From NCBI GenBank assembly GCA_035048485.1, contig CM068592.1, positions 33,150,501 to 33,214,500 of the forward strand: a stretch of 64,000 bases of DNA. The letters are read 5' to 3'. Below, piece after piece: positions 49,506 through 60,362 of the stretch. The notes under the pieces were generated by a model. That model was not told the DNA's origin and made no database searches. It worked only from the letters and a program-made list of their open reading frames with translations. The DNA comes from Pteria penguin (Eukaryota; Mollusca; Bivalvia; Pterioida; Pteriidae). Made by a program: the position numbers and the translations under genes. The first letter of the stretch is position 1. Each line of letters begins with the position of its first letter.

Positions 49506-50459
49506 GCCGATATCTCCCGATTATCATGCACCTACAGTCATAATCAGAACCCCGGTTACCAAGGGCCTCTAGGCAATACCCCGAGCTGGAGACAAGCAGT
49601 GATTTCGGCGACCAGTTAAACCACGCCCCCAGTGCAATCACGTGACTTCAACCGTATGGTCAAAAAGTTTCCCATCCATTACAAGCCTCAAATGACAAAA
49701 TAAGATATCAACAAACATAATTTTTGTTAAGGTTATTTGTTAAAGCAAAATGCATGTCACCTTTGATGATCTTGATGTTTGTGACTTTAAAAAATGGGAT
49801 TGTACAATATGAATTCCCTTCAGGAAGTTATCTCCCCTAGTTATAAATATAAAAAACGTTAAGTGCACAACGACTACACGGTGAACCTCAGCTTCGTTTA
49901 TAACTATTGATATATTACAATATTACGGAACTTTTAACCATCAGTTTTTCCAAATTTTATATTTCGTGAAAAAATATGAACACAATATAGTATTTCCCAT
50001 TAGCTTCAATAAAAATATAAAATATCCCTTTTGGACCAATTAACATTATTTTCAGAAAATCAGGTCTTATTTCGTAAGATACTTCAAAATGTTATATTCA
50101 TTTTAAAGATAAAAGTTGTATCTATTGAGATCTAATTAGTGCATGTATGGATTGATTACCTTAATATATTTTCAAAGTTTCCGTATTGCAAGAATAAGCA
50201 CGGGTACTTACATTTAACATTAACATTTAACATTAATTTCTGTTTCAGTTAGACAATATCAATTGTTATATGATTCAAAGGAAAATATAAAAGTATCTTA
50301 TTCAGATGTATGACAGAAGTCTCCATGGAAATGCACTGTAAATAATGTAATTATTTGCAAAATACTCATAAAAAATTAAGAGATATCATAAAATTACATA
50401 ACACATAAAGTAATGCAAAGCAAGAATATGATATCAAAATATATAAATTAACACCAACA
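49506..50459. other. Unassigned sequence
   Basis: The first 120 bases are more GC-rich than the surroundings, with no recognised content. The rest is AT-rich and unassigned. Confidence 0.3.
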
Positions 50460-50710
50460 TGAGTAAACCGTGCTCTGCCGATCTGTTAGTCAGGATACAA
50501 CGTTCAAGTTTGTATAAAGGTGTAGGAAAGCCCAGTACAAGACATATTGTCTCTTTGATGTTCTCCGTGTCATATTGTCGATGACGAAGCATTTCACTAT
50601 TTTAAAACCTGACGAGATAAGATCACTGTAGAAATGTGGATGGAAAATTCCATTTAGTACATATTGTTGAAAAGTAATAAATCCGAATTTTGATGAAAGT
50701 TCTTAATAAA
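50460..50710 (-). pseudogene. Family A C-terminal fragment with start of the 3' region
   Basis: In reverse sense the frame gives ELSSKFGFITFQQYVLNGIF, equivalent to LLSKFGNISFQQYVSNGIS of copy 1. It is followed by GACACGGAGAACATCAAAGAG and a worn 3' region in which CTGACTAACAG is joined directly to GGCAGAGCACGGTTTACTC. The SECIS-like part is deleted. Confidence 0.65.
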
Positions 50711-50754
50711 CTTCATGCTACCCGTAACCCCGAGTTAAAACTTTCAAAGTGCAT

Positions 50755-50945
50755 TTGTACTGACGTACAATCTGTTTTTAGATTGATTCTTTGGCTACTT
50801 TGGTTTTAGCTATGCTCTTCAAATATTTATATTTTATCAGAATACAAATCATTCGGTCATGAGCATCACTGAAGAGAAATAAATTGTCTAAATGCGCATC
50901 TGGTGCACAAAATTATATCACATATATGTTCTAACATTTATTATG
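50755..50945 (-). repeat. Family D repeat
   Basis: Reverse blocks GATTGATTCTTTGGCTACTT, TGCTCTTCAAATATTTATAT, GGTCATGAGCATCACTGAAG and ATGCGCATCTGGTGCACAAA, ending in ATATATGTTCTAACATTTAT. Confidence 0.7.
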
Positions 50946-50980
50946 TGTGTGTGTGTGTATGTAGGTGTGTGTGTGTGTCC
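50946..50980. repeat. (GT)n microsatellite
   Basis: GT dinucleotide run with two interruptions, touching the end of the family D copy. Confidence 0.9.
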
Positions 50981-52275
50981 AAATCATTAGTGCTGGCTCT
51001 GGCAAATCGCACCAACTGAGATATTTAATTAAAGAGTTATCTCTATAAGTTAAAGTAACGCATAGTTCCTTTCTTTAACAACTGAAAACAAAAGTTAATT
51101 GATGGATCATATTCTAGATTCCATTTAGCGTCGGTGAAACCCTAGAGCCAGGTTTTTGTAGGGAATTTCCAGTTAACAGTCTATTTCCCAAGGGAAAAAT
51201 TCAGTTCCATAAAAAGATTTTCAGGGAAATTTCTCTGATGTAGAAATGTATGCATTTTATTGGATACACGGATGATCAACTGACGGTAATATCAGATGAG
51301 TAAAATTGCTTTGTTGGCTAGTCACTCATGCCATGATAGTTCCATAGTCACATTTAGTAAAGAATTAGGCTGAATTGCACTTCTAAATCTAAATCGAGTA
51401 CATTAAAATGGCCACAATATTACATGAATTAATGTTATATGGAAGAGCACACTAAGAAATAAGTGTATGTTGATTAACAAATGACAAAAAGCAAACTTAT
51501 ACATAAGAAACGCCTATAAAAATCATGTTGAAGTACCAGCTGCGAAAATTTATGGTTGTATGTCATACTTAAGTTACTTGTATCGGTTTTGGTTAAAGGG
51601 GAAAAGATATTTCTTAGATGGTCGGATAGCAAAGCCATAATTAATATGAAATAATATGAACAGCATCATGGTATATTATATTGTGATAGTTCTGTATCTG
51701 TTATGTTTCATAATAATAATTCTATTATCTTATTAATTTCACTCCCATTTAGCCAGGAAATAGAAGTATATCCTTAAACTGAGATAGCTAGTTTACTGAT
51801 TCTAGTCTGTTAAACATGTCATTGAACTCATTGAAACAAATTTTTAATCTAAAGGAACAATAATTCCACGAGACCAACTTTCTGGAAAAGTCACTTTTGA
51901 GAAAATTAAGTTAAACAAATTACACAATATTAGATTTATAAAATCTTTTAATCTTTAAATATTCGTTTAACATAATATTTAACGCAGGTGACTAATTCAC
52001 TTTCACTCATTCAAAACTTCAATTTCACCAATCTGAAAATCAAGTTCATAAAAAATACAATCAATTCCATCAGAGTCATTCTTATTACACCCATCAGGAC
52101 TGTCTTCACCATAGATATACTTACAGCTCTCTTAAAAATCATGTACATTGAGACTGAATTTCATATTGCCAATGCGTTTTAAATAGACTATAAAATGCGT
52201 AGGATTACTACATCTAACATATATCAGTCTAACACCTTCTTTTCGTACGTAAGACCAATTAACTTTTCATATCGC
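50981..52275. other. Unassigned AT-rich sequence
   Basis: Nothing recognised. Confidence 0.3.
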
Positions 52276-52358
52276 GTATACGAAGAAAAGGACGGAAGCT
52301 GCATCATTGCGCATAGCGCATGATGCATAAGTTTTCCGTCCTTTTTTGTGTAGTATAC
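52276..52358. repeat. Long imperfect palindrome
   Basis: GTATAC at 52276-52281 and 52353-52358 bound the arms AAAAGGACGGAA and TTTTCCGTCCTTTT, with an inner pair TGCATCAT(T)GCGC / GCGCATGATGCA around a two-base loop. Roughly 30 paired bases overall. It could be a small hairpin-type mobile element, a folded transcript, or a structural site. No coding frame. Confidence 0.8.
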
Positions 52359-52809
52359 CTCCATCCAACGAAAAATAAATTAAATTAATTTCTTATCATT
52401 TAATTTCTTTCAAACATGTGGTATATTCTCTGAAATTAGTACGTAATCCATGCATTAGATCTCAACATCTCTAAACTTCTGCTGTTGTGGTATGAATATT
52501 GACGTCACAGTTACGAAAACGCGGAAAATTACATCGTCAGAGAAAATATTGCTTGGATGAGATATACCACTAATGTTCAAAATGCCTGTTACGCATAAAA
52601 TTAAATTATATACAGATTCCATCATGACGCTTTGTCTATGAATAATACAAACTTTCAGAAATACAGCCGCCAGTTGTATTACACCGAAGATGTATTCCTC
52701 AGCAATATCACCTTCTCGCCTACTATGACGTTCTTATTTCACAATTCGCTTTGTCACAGTATGTTCCTCTCATGAGTGTTCTGTTGTGGAGGCAAGTAAC
52801 TAGCAGATA

Positions 52810-52812
<3 letters not shown>
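52359..52812. other. Unassigned sequence
   Basis: Nothing recognised. Confidence 0.3.

Positions 52813-52876
<64 letters not shown>
52813..52876. repeat. (AC)n microsatellite
   Basis: Pure AC dinucleotide run of about 32 units, directly left of a family B-like fragment. Confidence 0.95.
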
Positions 52877-52878
<2 letters not shown>

Positions 52879-52879
52879 G

Positions 52880-53000
52880 ATACGAAATCGAATTTATAAA
52901 TCGTCACTGAGAAAGTTCTATGGTCGATACAAGAATATTGTTGGACGGTATGAAGTCTTTCTTTCCAGAATGTTAGATAATACCATCGTGTTTGCTGTCG
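52880..53000 (+). pseudogene. Family B-like RT C-terminal fragment
   Basis: SLRKFYGRYKNIVGRY and LSRMLDNTI match SLRKFYGRYETLITPY and LSRLLNDIL of family B. It is plus-oriented, starts directly after the AC run, and lacks the conserved 3' box. Confidence 0.65.
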
Positions 53001-53149
53001 CCCTTTTACCGATCTGACAAAGTACCTTTATATGACCACCCGAACAGTAAATGGTTTTTCGGAAATTATGTTATTGGTTCTGCATGCTATGAGGAGACGA
53101 TTGCCTCTTCCAGAATCATAGCCTCAAGGCATTTCAGATGGTGTTTTTT

Positions 53150-53270
53150 CCTTTAATGTTGTCACGAAGAAGTTGCAAAAATTCAGCTTCGTAGGAATAA
53201 GGAAATATAGAAACAAATTGGCTAGTAAAGATTGATAGACAACATGTACTCCTGACAAACTCTAGGTTGT
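53150..53270 (-). pseudogene. Family B-like RT motif B fragment
   Basis: In reverse sense LLANLFLYF and then the (S)YEAEF-type stretch TKLNFCNFF match LLADIFLYSYEAEFIQSLL with changes. It faces the fragment at 52880-53000, giving another inverted pair. Confidence 0.45.
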
Positions 53271-53769
53271 CGGGACGGTATGTTTGCTACGCAGAAAAGG
53301 GGAAGTATTTGATAAAGAGAGGAGTATAAAGAATATTATCATTAATTAACAGAACAAAAAATATATTTGTATATTTTATCTCGAGATCATTTCGATAGGT
53401 GACCCAGGTATCCCTTAAGTCAGTATTGTATAACTGTATTTATATTTTCATTTTATCTTTATTGTATGGCATAATAATTTAATCAGTTATGTTTTTATTG
53501 CACAAGATATTTTTATATTATACAGTGAAATCAAAGGGTAATGTCCGTTAACACCCAGCAAAGGAAATCAGCCATTGTGTGAACACTTTACAGTTCTAAA
53601 ATGATGGAAAGGTAGTATCACAATGTCAGTGAAGCCCAATACACTTCAAAGTATACTCAGAAAGATTCTTAATATGCTTAACATAAAACCTGGGGTTGTA
53701 CTCTCTGAAATAAAAGGACAAAATAAATACTTAATATAATTTGTTGCATATCTTCCTCTGATTCAAAAC
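53271..53769. other. Unassigned sequence
   Basis: Nothing recognised. Confidence 0.3.
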
Positions 53770-54715
53770 TGTTGGCAGATGAAACTATAAAAGCAGAGAA
53801 AAAAAAAGGCGAGTCACATCATATATCAACCAGATATGTATGCAAATACCTAGAGGTGTCTTTGAACTTACATTGTTGTCAGTGCCATTGTCATGTGGCA
53901 CTAGTTAATTTTGTATCTTTTATAAATAATGTCGAAACGTTCCAGGGTTTGAATAGAATGGATGAAGTCCCTCTGATACAGAAAAAATCTGCTATAAGGG
54001 GAAGACAGTTAGTGCCCCCCCCCCCCCCCAAAGAATCCCAATAATATGTTTATAATTCTATATAAATTCTATATTAAATATTATCCATCAAATCTGTGAT
54101 GGGATTACATAACTCAGTACAAGTCCAATATTTATAATTATCATATTGTTTGTAACTGATGTACAGAGGTATGATATAGAATCTCTGATGAAACAGCAGC
54201 GTACGAGAGATTACAACATTTTTTTATTCAGTCATGAAATAGAATGGTATATAGTGTCGAAGTTTGATTAGCTACAAAATTTCTCAAACGGAATTTTTCA
54301 ATGTTTTCACTAGAGTAGACTTTTGTTTTGTTTTGTTAAAACAGCACTACAATACTTGAAAGCATGGTCTTTAACTGCAGTTAGAGCAGAAGTCATATGT
54401 TTAGAAAACACAGTTGTAAAGTAATGACTTAAGGTTGATATCGAACGTAATTTACATGAATTAATGTGTAATTTGTCGTACATCGCTATACAATGGTCAG
54501 ATAGGATCTTGTCCTTCAACAATGGGGTTTAAACATACGTAGAAGTATAGTTCAATTCAGTTTTAAGAACTGCAATATAGTATATTTTTCAAACAATGAA
54601 AATATTTTTAGCTGCTTTGTCAGTTGGTACAAAGACACGTATGTTTTTAAATCATTTATTTTCTTCTTTACAGACTGGACCTGAATATTATGTAGTTGTT
54701 AAATAAATGGAGTGT

Positions 54716-55464
54716 ACAGATGATGGATAAATCCAAACCATGTCTAAAAATCATGAAAAAAGAGGACATACAAAATCAGTGAAAATGAAAACCAAGTGGA
54801 AAATAACAAAATATGTCTACTTGAAGAGCATATGTGAACCCCTATGATGGAGTGAGGTCAGGTGCCCGAGGAGAGTGAGCATCTCCTGCTTGCTAGAAAC
54901 AGTAGAAAGAGTCGAATGGTGTAAATTCCATATTTATTTATATATGGAGAAGTCAAAGTAGGTAACCTTCAAGTACAGAAGATGTCAAATCTGTGTAAAA
55001 TGATCGGAATCGGTCTCAGTCCAGAATATCATTTAAAAGTCTGGATAACGAGATATCATATAGAGTAATAAGAGTCTCGTAACGACCGTAGAACTTCCTC
55101 AGTGACGTTGCTAGTCTAGCATATATATATATCCCTGGTTTAGCAGCTTAACTGAAAGTCGCCTAGCCCTCAGAACAAAGTCACTTTAATTTGAACATGC
55201 TCTAGAATAACGTATTAACTGAGATATGAATACGCCGTATGCGGGCGATGATGGAATGTTGCTACTTATGAAAGAAAAGTTAGTGATAGCGAAATTGAAA
55301 TCGTCACGTATGTCATAGATTGATGTGTTCAATTGACCATTAATGTCGAAAGACAACATAATATCTAAATACGAAGTAGAATTACTAGTTTCTGTGGTTT
55401 CTTTGACCTCCAGTTCACTTGGATGGATGATGATAAGGTAATCCGCGAATGAAGGATTATTAAT
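54716..55464 (-). mobile_element. Family B element nested in family A copy 4
   Basis: Begins at the family B terminus (TGTACAGATGATGGATAAAT), with the box and RT C-terminus, and ends in the RT just before motif C (equivalent of INNPSFADY). A deletion near 54900 removes the ACCCGTCACATATACCC segment. It is younger than the family A copy it interrupts. Confidence 0.8.
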
Positions 55465-55904
55465 AAGATTAGGTGTAAAATTATAGATGCAAATATCGAT
55501 TGTTTTTAAGATTTCACTTTTCAGTCATTCAGAGCATGTCCTTTTACGTCTTCTGACAGTTTCGTTTATGATAATTATATGTTAATAGTTTCTTTAACAA
55601 TATTTCGGCATTTGGTAAAATCTATCCTGGAAGGTAATCTACATTTTGACCGTTTATCAAAAAGCGAAAGTAGATATTTGCCAGAAATACAGGTTAAATC
55701 ACCTGTAATAATATCACCCGCAGGCTGATAAATGAATTCAAAGTTATTGCATGAGCAGGAAAATGAAATAGAGTCAAGGGTATTAGGATTAGATGTGGCT
55801 GCATTGTAATTAAAACTTTTGTTTCTGATTAGGTGTATTGTATTAATAGCAGATTAGGGCTCGCTCAAGATTCTCCAAATACTTCGGAATTTAATATTTA
55901 ACTC

Positions 55905-56612
55905 TATATATGATCACAAAAAGAATTAGAAATATTGAGCAGGGTTAAACCTTTATTGACAAATTTATATTTCACTCTATGATAACGAAAAAAAATATTA
56001 GAAATATTAAGCAGGGCTAAACCTTTATTGACAAATTTATATTTGACTCTATGATCACGAAAAAATAAAAGAAATATTAAGCAGGGCTAAAGATTTATTG
56101 ACAAATTTATATTTGACTCTATGATCATGAAAAAAAAAATATTAGAAATATTAAGGAGGGCTAAACCTTTATTGACAAATTTATATTTGAAACTATGATC
56201 ACGAAAAAAATATTGGAAATATTAAGCAGGGCTAAACCTTTATTGACAAATTTATATTTGACTCTATGATCACGAAAAAAATAAAAGAAATATTAAGCAG
56301 GACTAAAGCTTTATTGACAAATTTATATTTGACTCTATGATCATGAAAAAAAATATTAGAAATATTAAGCAGGGCTAAACCTTTATTGACAAATTTATAT
56401 TTGACTCTATGATCATGAAAAAAAATATTAGAAATATTAAGCAGGGCTAAACCTTTATTGACAAATTTATATTTGAAACTATGATCACGAAAAAAATATT
56501 AGAAATATTAAGCAGGGCTAAACCTTTATTGACAAATTTATATTTGACTCTATGATCACGAAAAAAAATATTAAAAATATTAAGAAAGGCTAAACTTTTA
56601 ATGACAAATTTA
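55905..56612 (-). repeat. Tandem array of a 72-bp segment of the family A ORF
   Basis: About ten head-to-tail units. Successive AAATTTATAT starts lie at 55961, 56033, 56103, 56177, 56248, 56319, 56391, 56463, 56534 and 56606, so spacings are 70-74. In the element's sense each unit encodes about KFVNKGLALLNISNIF then FRDHRVKY, which corresponds once to KFINKGFDLLNISNIFRDHR in copy 1 (15.83 kb). Length changes fall in an A run, so most units shift frame. Confidence 0.92.
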
Positions 56613-56764
56613 ATCTTTCTCTACAAATTAAAGCACGAATAAAAGAAAATCAAATAATGGAGAAAAAGAGCGAAAGAAATAAAAGACATTGAAAACTCAT
56701 CGATTTAGTGACCTGTATACAACATTTTAACACTGCAGAAACCTACGTTGTTTGTGGCAGCAGG

Positions 56765-57023
56765 GCATATATAAATACATATGAAATTTACACGATTTGA
56801 CTCTTTCTACTGGGTATATGTGACGGGTGTTGCTAGAAAGCAGGAGATGCTCACTGTCCCCGGGCACCTGATCTCACTCCATCACAGGGGTTCACATATG
56901 CTCTTCAAGTAGACATATTTTGTTATTTTCCACTTGTTTTTCATTTTCACTGATTTTGTATGACCTCTGGTTTCATGATTTTTAGACTTATGGATTATAT
57001 TTATCCATCATCTTTACATTCAT
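56765..57023 (+). repeat. Solo 3' tail of family B, plus orientation
   Basis: Runs from ATATGAAATTTACACGATTT through GGGTGTTGCTAGAAAGCAGG, AGATGCTCACTGTCCCCGG and CACCTGATCTCACTCC to the terminus CCATCATCTTTACAT. It gives the family B 3' end in sense orientation and has no RT part. Confidence 0.85.
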
Positions 57024-57659
57024 GTTTCTGGATTCTAAGTCTGATTAATCACTTTTTATGAGACACTCCTCTTGATAATAATGAAGTTGTTACCTCACGC
57101 TGCTCACATATTCAATTCTATATTTATCTTGAGTGTCTATTCGTTAACTACATTTTCACGAGATTTTAAATGAGAAAACCGCAGATACTACGTTATCGCT
57201 ATTAACATTGTTTTTTCCATAACGCTAAAAACGGTAAGAAATGCAATATATTATAAATGGAATTTCAATTTGAATTGGTTACATGGTGGAATAACCTCTC
57301 CCCCTCTCCCAACTCCTCGTCAGCCCTTATCTACAGCTTCAGAAAAAAACCCGTAAAGCAATACCATGATCTACAGATATAACCGGAGAACGGTACTAAA
57401 AGCTTGAACATTTTTAAATCTTCTTCAGAAAATGCTGTTAATAAATATAATCGATCAGAGACATAGCCCAGTAAATAATTGATTGTATTTAATAAAACTA
57501 CGTTTTATTTTTATTGTAATTTAGTTTTAGCCTTCAAATGATTTTTTTTTTCGCCCAACACTTTGCTTCATGCTCGCTAGTACAATGACTATAAAGAACA
57601 TTAGGATTTATATACGTATATGTGTTTTGATATTTTATTATATATTTAAACTACATTTG
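57024..57659. other. Unassigned AT-rich sequence
   Basis: Nothing recognised. Confidence 0.3.
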
Positions 57660-58530
57660 GGGCTTGAAAGACGACCCAAAGTACCGCCTTTGTCAAAAGC
57701 CAGCTAACCTAGAGCACATACTTTCTTCATGCGAGGAAGCTCTTACACAAGGGCGGTACAGATGGAGACATGACCAAGTTCTAAAGGCAATGACCCATAC
57801 ACTAGAGACAGAGAGGATGAAAGAGCACAAGGAGGGAGACAAACAAAGCTATATCAACTTTGTCAGAAGTGGTGAACAGACATCAAGACCCACCATGCAC
57901 CGAAGAAAGGTATAATGAGCATGGCCAAAGACTGGGAGCTGGGAGTCGACCTCGGAAAGAAGCTCGTGTTTCCATTTTTCGTAGAGACAACACAACGACC
58001 AGATGTCCTACTTATATCAGAAAGCACAAAGAGACTGGTGATTGTAGAGCTTACAGTAACATGGGAGACTCGATGTCAAGAGGCCCATGAACGGAAATAT
58101 GAAGACCTTACAACAGAGTGCAGGCAAGTTGGTTGGCAGACATGGAACTTTCCAGTAGAAGTGGGGGCACGAGGATTTCCAGCTCCATCTTCCTGGAAGA
58201 TGATGGCAGCACTTGCTCTCAGTGGACGAACCAGGGGAAAAAACAGTCAACGCTATGGCAACGGCAGCTGAGAGGGCATCAAACTGGCTGTGGTTGCGCA
58301 GAGAAGCTGGAAGCCTGATCGTCGGGATAGATGGTGGGATCTGCTGTCCCACCATCCCGAGGACGTCCCGGGCTAGGGGATGAAACCTCTAGAGACGGAT
58401 GGACCCGGCTGAGGACTCGGAGGTCTAGCAGCAGGAACAACAAAGCTGTGTTAGGTAATAAGTGCACAAGATGCGGATTTAGGCAAATAATATCTCTTCA
58501 ACGGTGGTCAAGGCCGAACATGTGAAAATC
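57660..58530 (+). pseudogene. C-terminal end of a LINE-type retroelement protein
   Basis: Three frames join into one protein tail. 57664-57900 has LEHILSSCEEALTQGRYRWR, a worn zinc-finger (first Cys lost) followed by the HDQVL segment. 57915-58240 has AKDWELGVDLGKKL, TQRPDVLLISESTKRLVIVE and ELTVTWE. After a second shift near 58238, ATAAERASNWLWLRREAG follows. The RPD...ELT spacing resembles the PD-(D/E)XK nuclease core, with Thr in place of the usual Lys; this is inference. The reverse transcriptase part is missing. GC content is clearly higher than the surroundings, which suggests a foreign or recent insert. Frameshifts near 57908 and 58238. Confidence 0.65.
58330..58356. repeat. Perfect 10-bp hairpin near the LINE fragment 3' end
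   Basis: GATGGTGGGA (58330-58339) and TCCCACCATC (58347-58356) with a seven-base loop. It lies within or just past the end of the element's coding region. Confidence 0.8.
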
Positions 58531-58680
58531 CAAAATATTAGTACAGCAAACATGTGGAAATCCAGCATAGTCACAGAGCAATCTCATGAACGGAACAGCA
58601 TGAAGTAAGAGAAAAAAATAAGTAAATGAATAAATAATTTAATTAATTTTATTTACTTCTAATTGATTTTTAATTATTTT

Positions 58681-58916
58681 TATAATAATTGTATCAGAAC
58701 ATAAATACCAACATTCATTTTAATAGGATAATGTATAAAAATAGTGCTATGCAGGATATAAATATACTTAGTAGATTTGATTTACAAACTACACTTAAGA
58801 TAGAGGTATGTATTTCTCATTGTAACGACACATATTAGACATAGACACTGAAACAGTATGACGTCAAGCAAAAACAACATGTAGCTTATCACCTGATTTG
58901 GACCTCCCCCTGTAAA
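58681..58916. repeat. Duplicated segment, left copy
   Basis: About 230 bases repeated at 60123-60352 with one visible substitution (CGACACAT versus CGAAACAT) plus a change in C-run length. It directly precedes the minisatellite in both places, so segment plus array form a tandem duplication with about 1441 bases offset. Confidence 0.92.
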
Positions 58917-60122
58917 ATTGACTAGAAATCTCTTTCTTGTAATAATGACTAGAAATTCTCTCGTCCTATAATAATGAGTAGAAAATCTTTCCCCTTCTGA
59001 TTATGACTAGAAAATTCCTCCACGTGTAATGATGATTGGAGAAACTTTCCCCGGTAATAATGACTAGAAAACATCTCCTCCTGTAATAATGACTAGAAAA
59101 TCTATCCCCCTGTAATTATGACTAGAAATTCTCTCTGCAATAATACTTAGAAAATCTCTCTCCCTGTGGGAATGACTAGAAAATCTTTCCCCTTGTGCTA
59201 ATGACTAAATAATCTCTCTCCTATTATAATGGCTAGAAAATCTATCCCCCTGTAATAATGACTAGAAAATCTACCCCCTGTTATAATGACTAGAAAATCT
59301 ATCCCCCTGTAATAATGACTAGACAATATCTCTCCCTGTGAGAATTACTAGAAAATCTCTCCCTCTGTAGTAATGACTAAATAATCTCTCCCCCTTATAA
59401 TAATGGCTTGACAATATCTCTCCCTGTGAAAAATTACTAGAAAATCTCTCCCTCTGTAGTAATGACTAAATAATCTCTTCCCTATTATACTGGCTAGAAA
59501 ATCTATCCCCCTGTAATAATGACCAGAAAATCTCCCCCCTGTTATAATGACTAGAAAATCTATTCCCCTGTAATAATGACTAGACAATATCTCTCCCCGT
59601 GAGAGAGACTAGAAAATATCTCCCTCTGTAGTAATGACTTAATAATCTCTCCCCTATAATAATGACTAGAAAATCTCTCTCCCATTGAAAATGACTAGAA
59701 AATCTCTCCCTCTGTAGTAATAACTAATTAATCTCTCCCCCTATAATAATGACTAGAAAATCTCTCTCCCTGTGACAATGACTAGAAAATCTCTTTTTCT
59801 GTAGTAATGAGTAAATAGTTTCTCTCCCTTCTATAATGACTAGACACTAACTCTCCCTGTGAGAATGTCTAGAAAATCTCTCACTCTGTAGTAATAACTA
59901 AATAATCTCTCCCCTATGATAATGACTAGAAAATATCTCTCCCTGTCAGAATGACTGGAAAATCTCTCCCTCTGTAGTAATGTCTAAATAATCTCTCCCC
60001 CTTATAAAAATGACTAGACAATATCTCTCCCTGTGAGAAAGACTAGAAAATCTCTCCCTGTGTAGTAATGACTAAATGATCTCTCCCCCTATAATAATGA
60101 CTAGAAAATCTCTTTCCCTGTG
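58917..60122. repeat. Minisatellite array 1, about 30-bp units in trimeric blocks
   Basis: Roughly 40 units built on AATGACTAGAAAATCTCTCC plus CTCTGTAGT. In much of the array three variants alternate: one with GACTAAATAATCTCTCCCC and TATAAT, one with TCTCTCCCTGTGA, and one with CTCCCTCTGTAGT. This gives a higher-order period near 90. Frames open across it on the minus strand are repeat artefacts. Confidence 0.93.
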
Positions 60123-60362
60123 ATAATAATTGTATCAGAACATAAATACCAACATTCATTTTAATAGGATAATGTATAAAAATAGTGCTATGCAGGATAT
60201 AAATATACTTAGTAGATTTGATTTACAAACTACACTTAAGATAGAGGTATGTATTTCTCATTGTAACGAAACATATTAGACATAGACACTGAAACAGTAT
60301 GACGTCAAGCAAAAACAACATGTAGCTTATCACCTGATTTGGAACCCCCCCCCCCCCTGTAA
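60123..60362. repeat. Duplicated segment, right copy
   Basis: Second copy of 58681-58916, ending in a C run and CTGTAA, where a family B element is inserted. Confidence 0.92.

Larger units (their letters stand above)
53830..56640 (-). mobile_element. Family A copy 4, with nested family B copy and internal tandem array
   Basis: In reverse sense it runs from the linker (tandem array 55905-56612) through NLERALICY, the CxC region (about 55740-55760), GDIITGDLT and RSRIDF, the segment before RT, motif A to B (54000-54520), and LPLIADFF at about 53990. A family B copy interrupts it at 54716-55464; the family A sequence on both sides joins cleanly when compared with copy 2 at 19.41 kb. No intact ORF remains. 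At 54193-54195 it has a Cys codon where copy 2 has TGA. Confidence 0.75.

Noticed and set aside
53772..54044. 90-codon plus-strand ORF
   Set aside because: It is the antisense shadow of family A RT sequence (LPLIADFF region) plus a C run on the opposite strand.
55905..56612. CRISPR-like array
   Set aside because: Repeats are contiguous with no spacers and derive from the RT ORF; the host is an animal.
57915..58355. Antisense and alternative-frame ORFs in the GC-rich segment
   Set aside because: Shadows of the LINE C-terminal protein; the high GC content lowers stop frequency in all frames.
59348..59587. Repetitive HYYRG protein frame
   Set aside because: Frame opened by the 30-bp minisatellite, interrupted elsewhere in the same array; no start or gene context.
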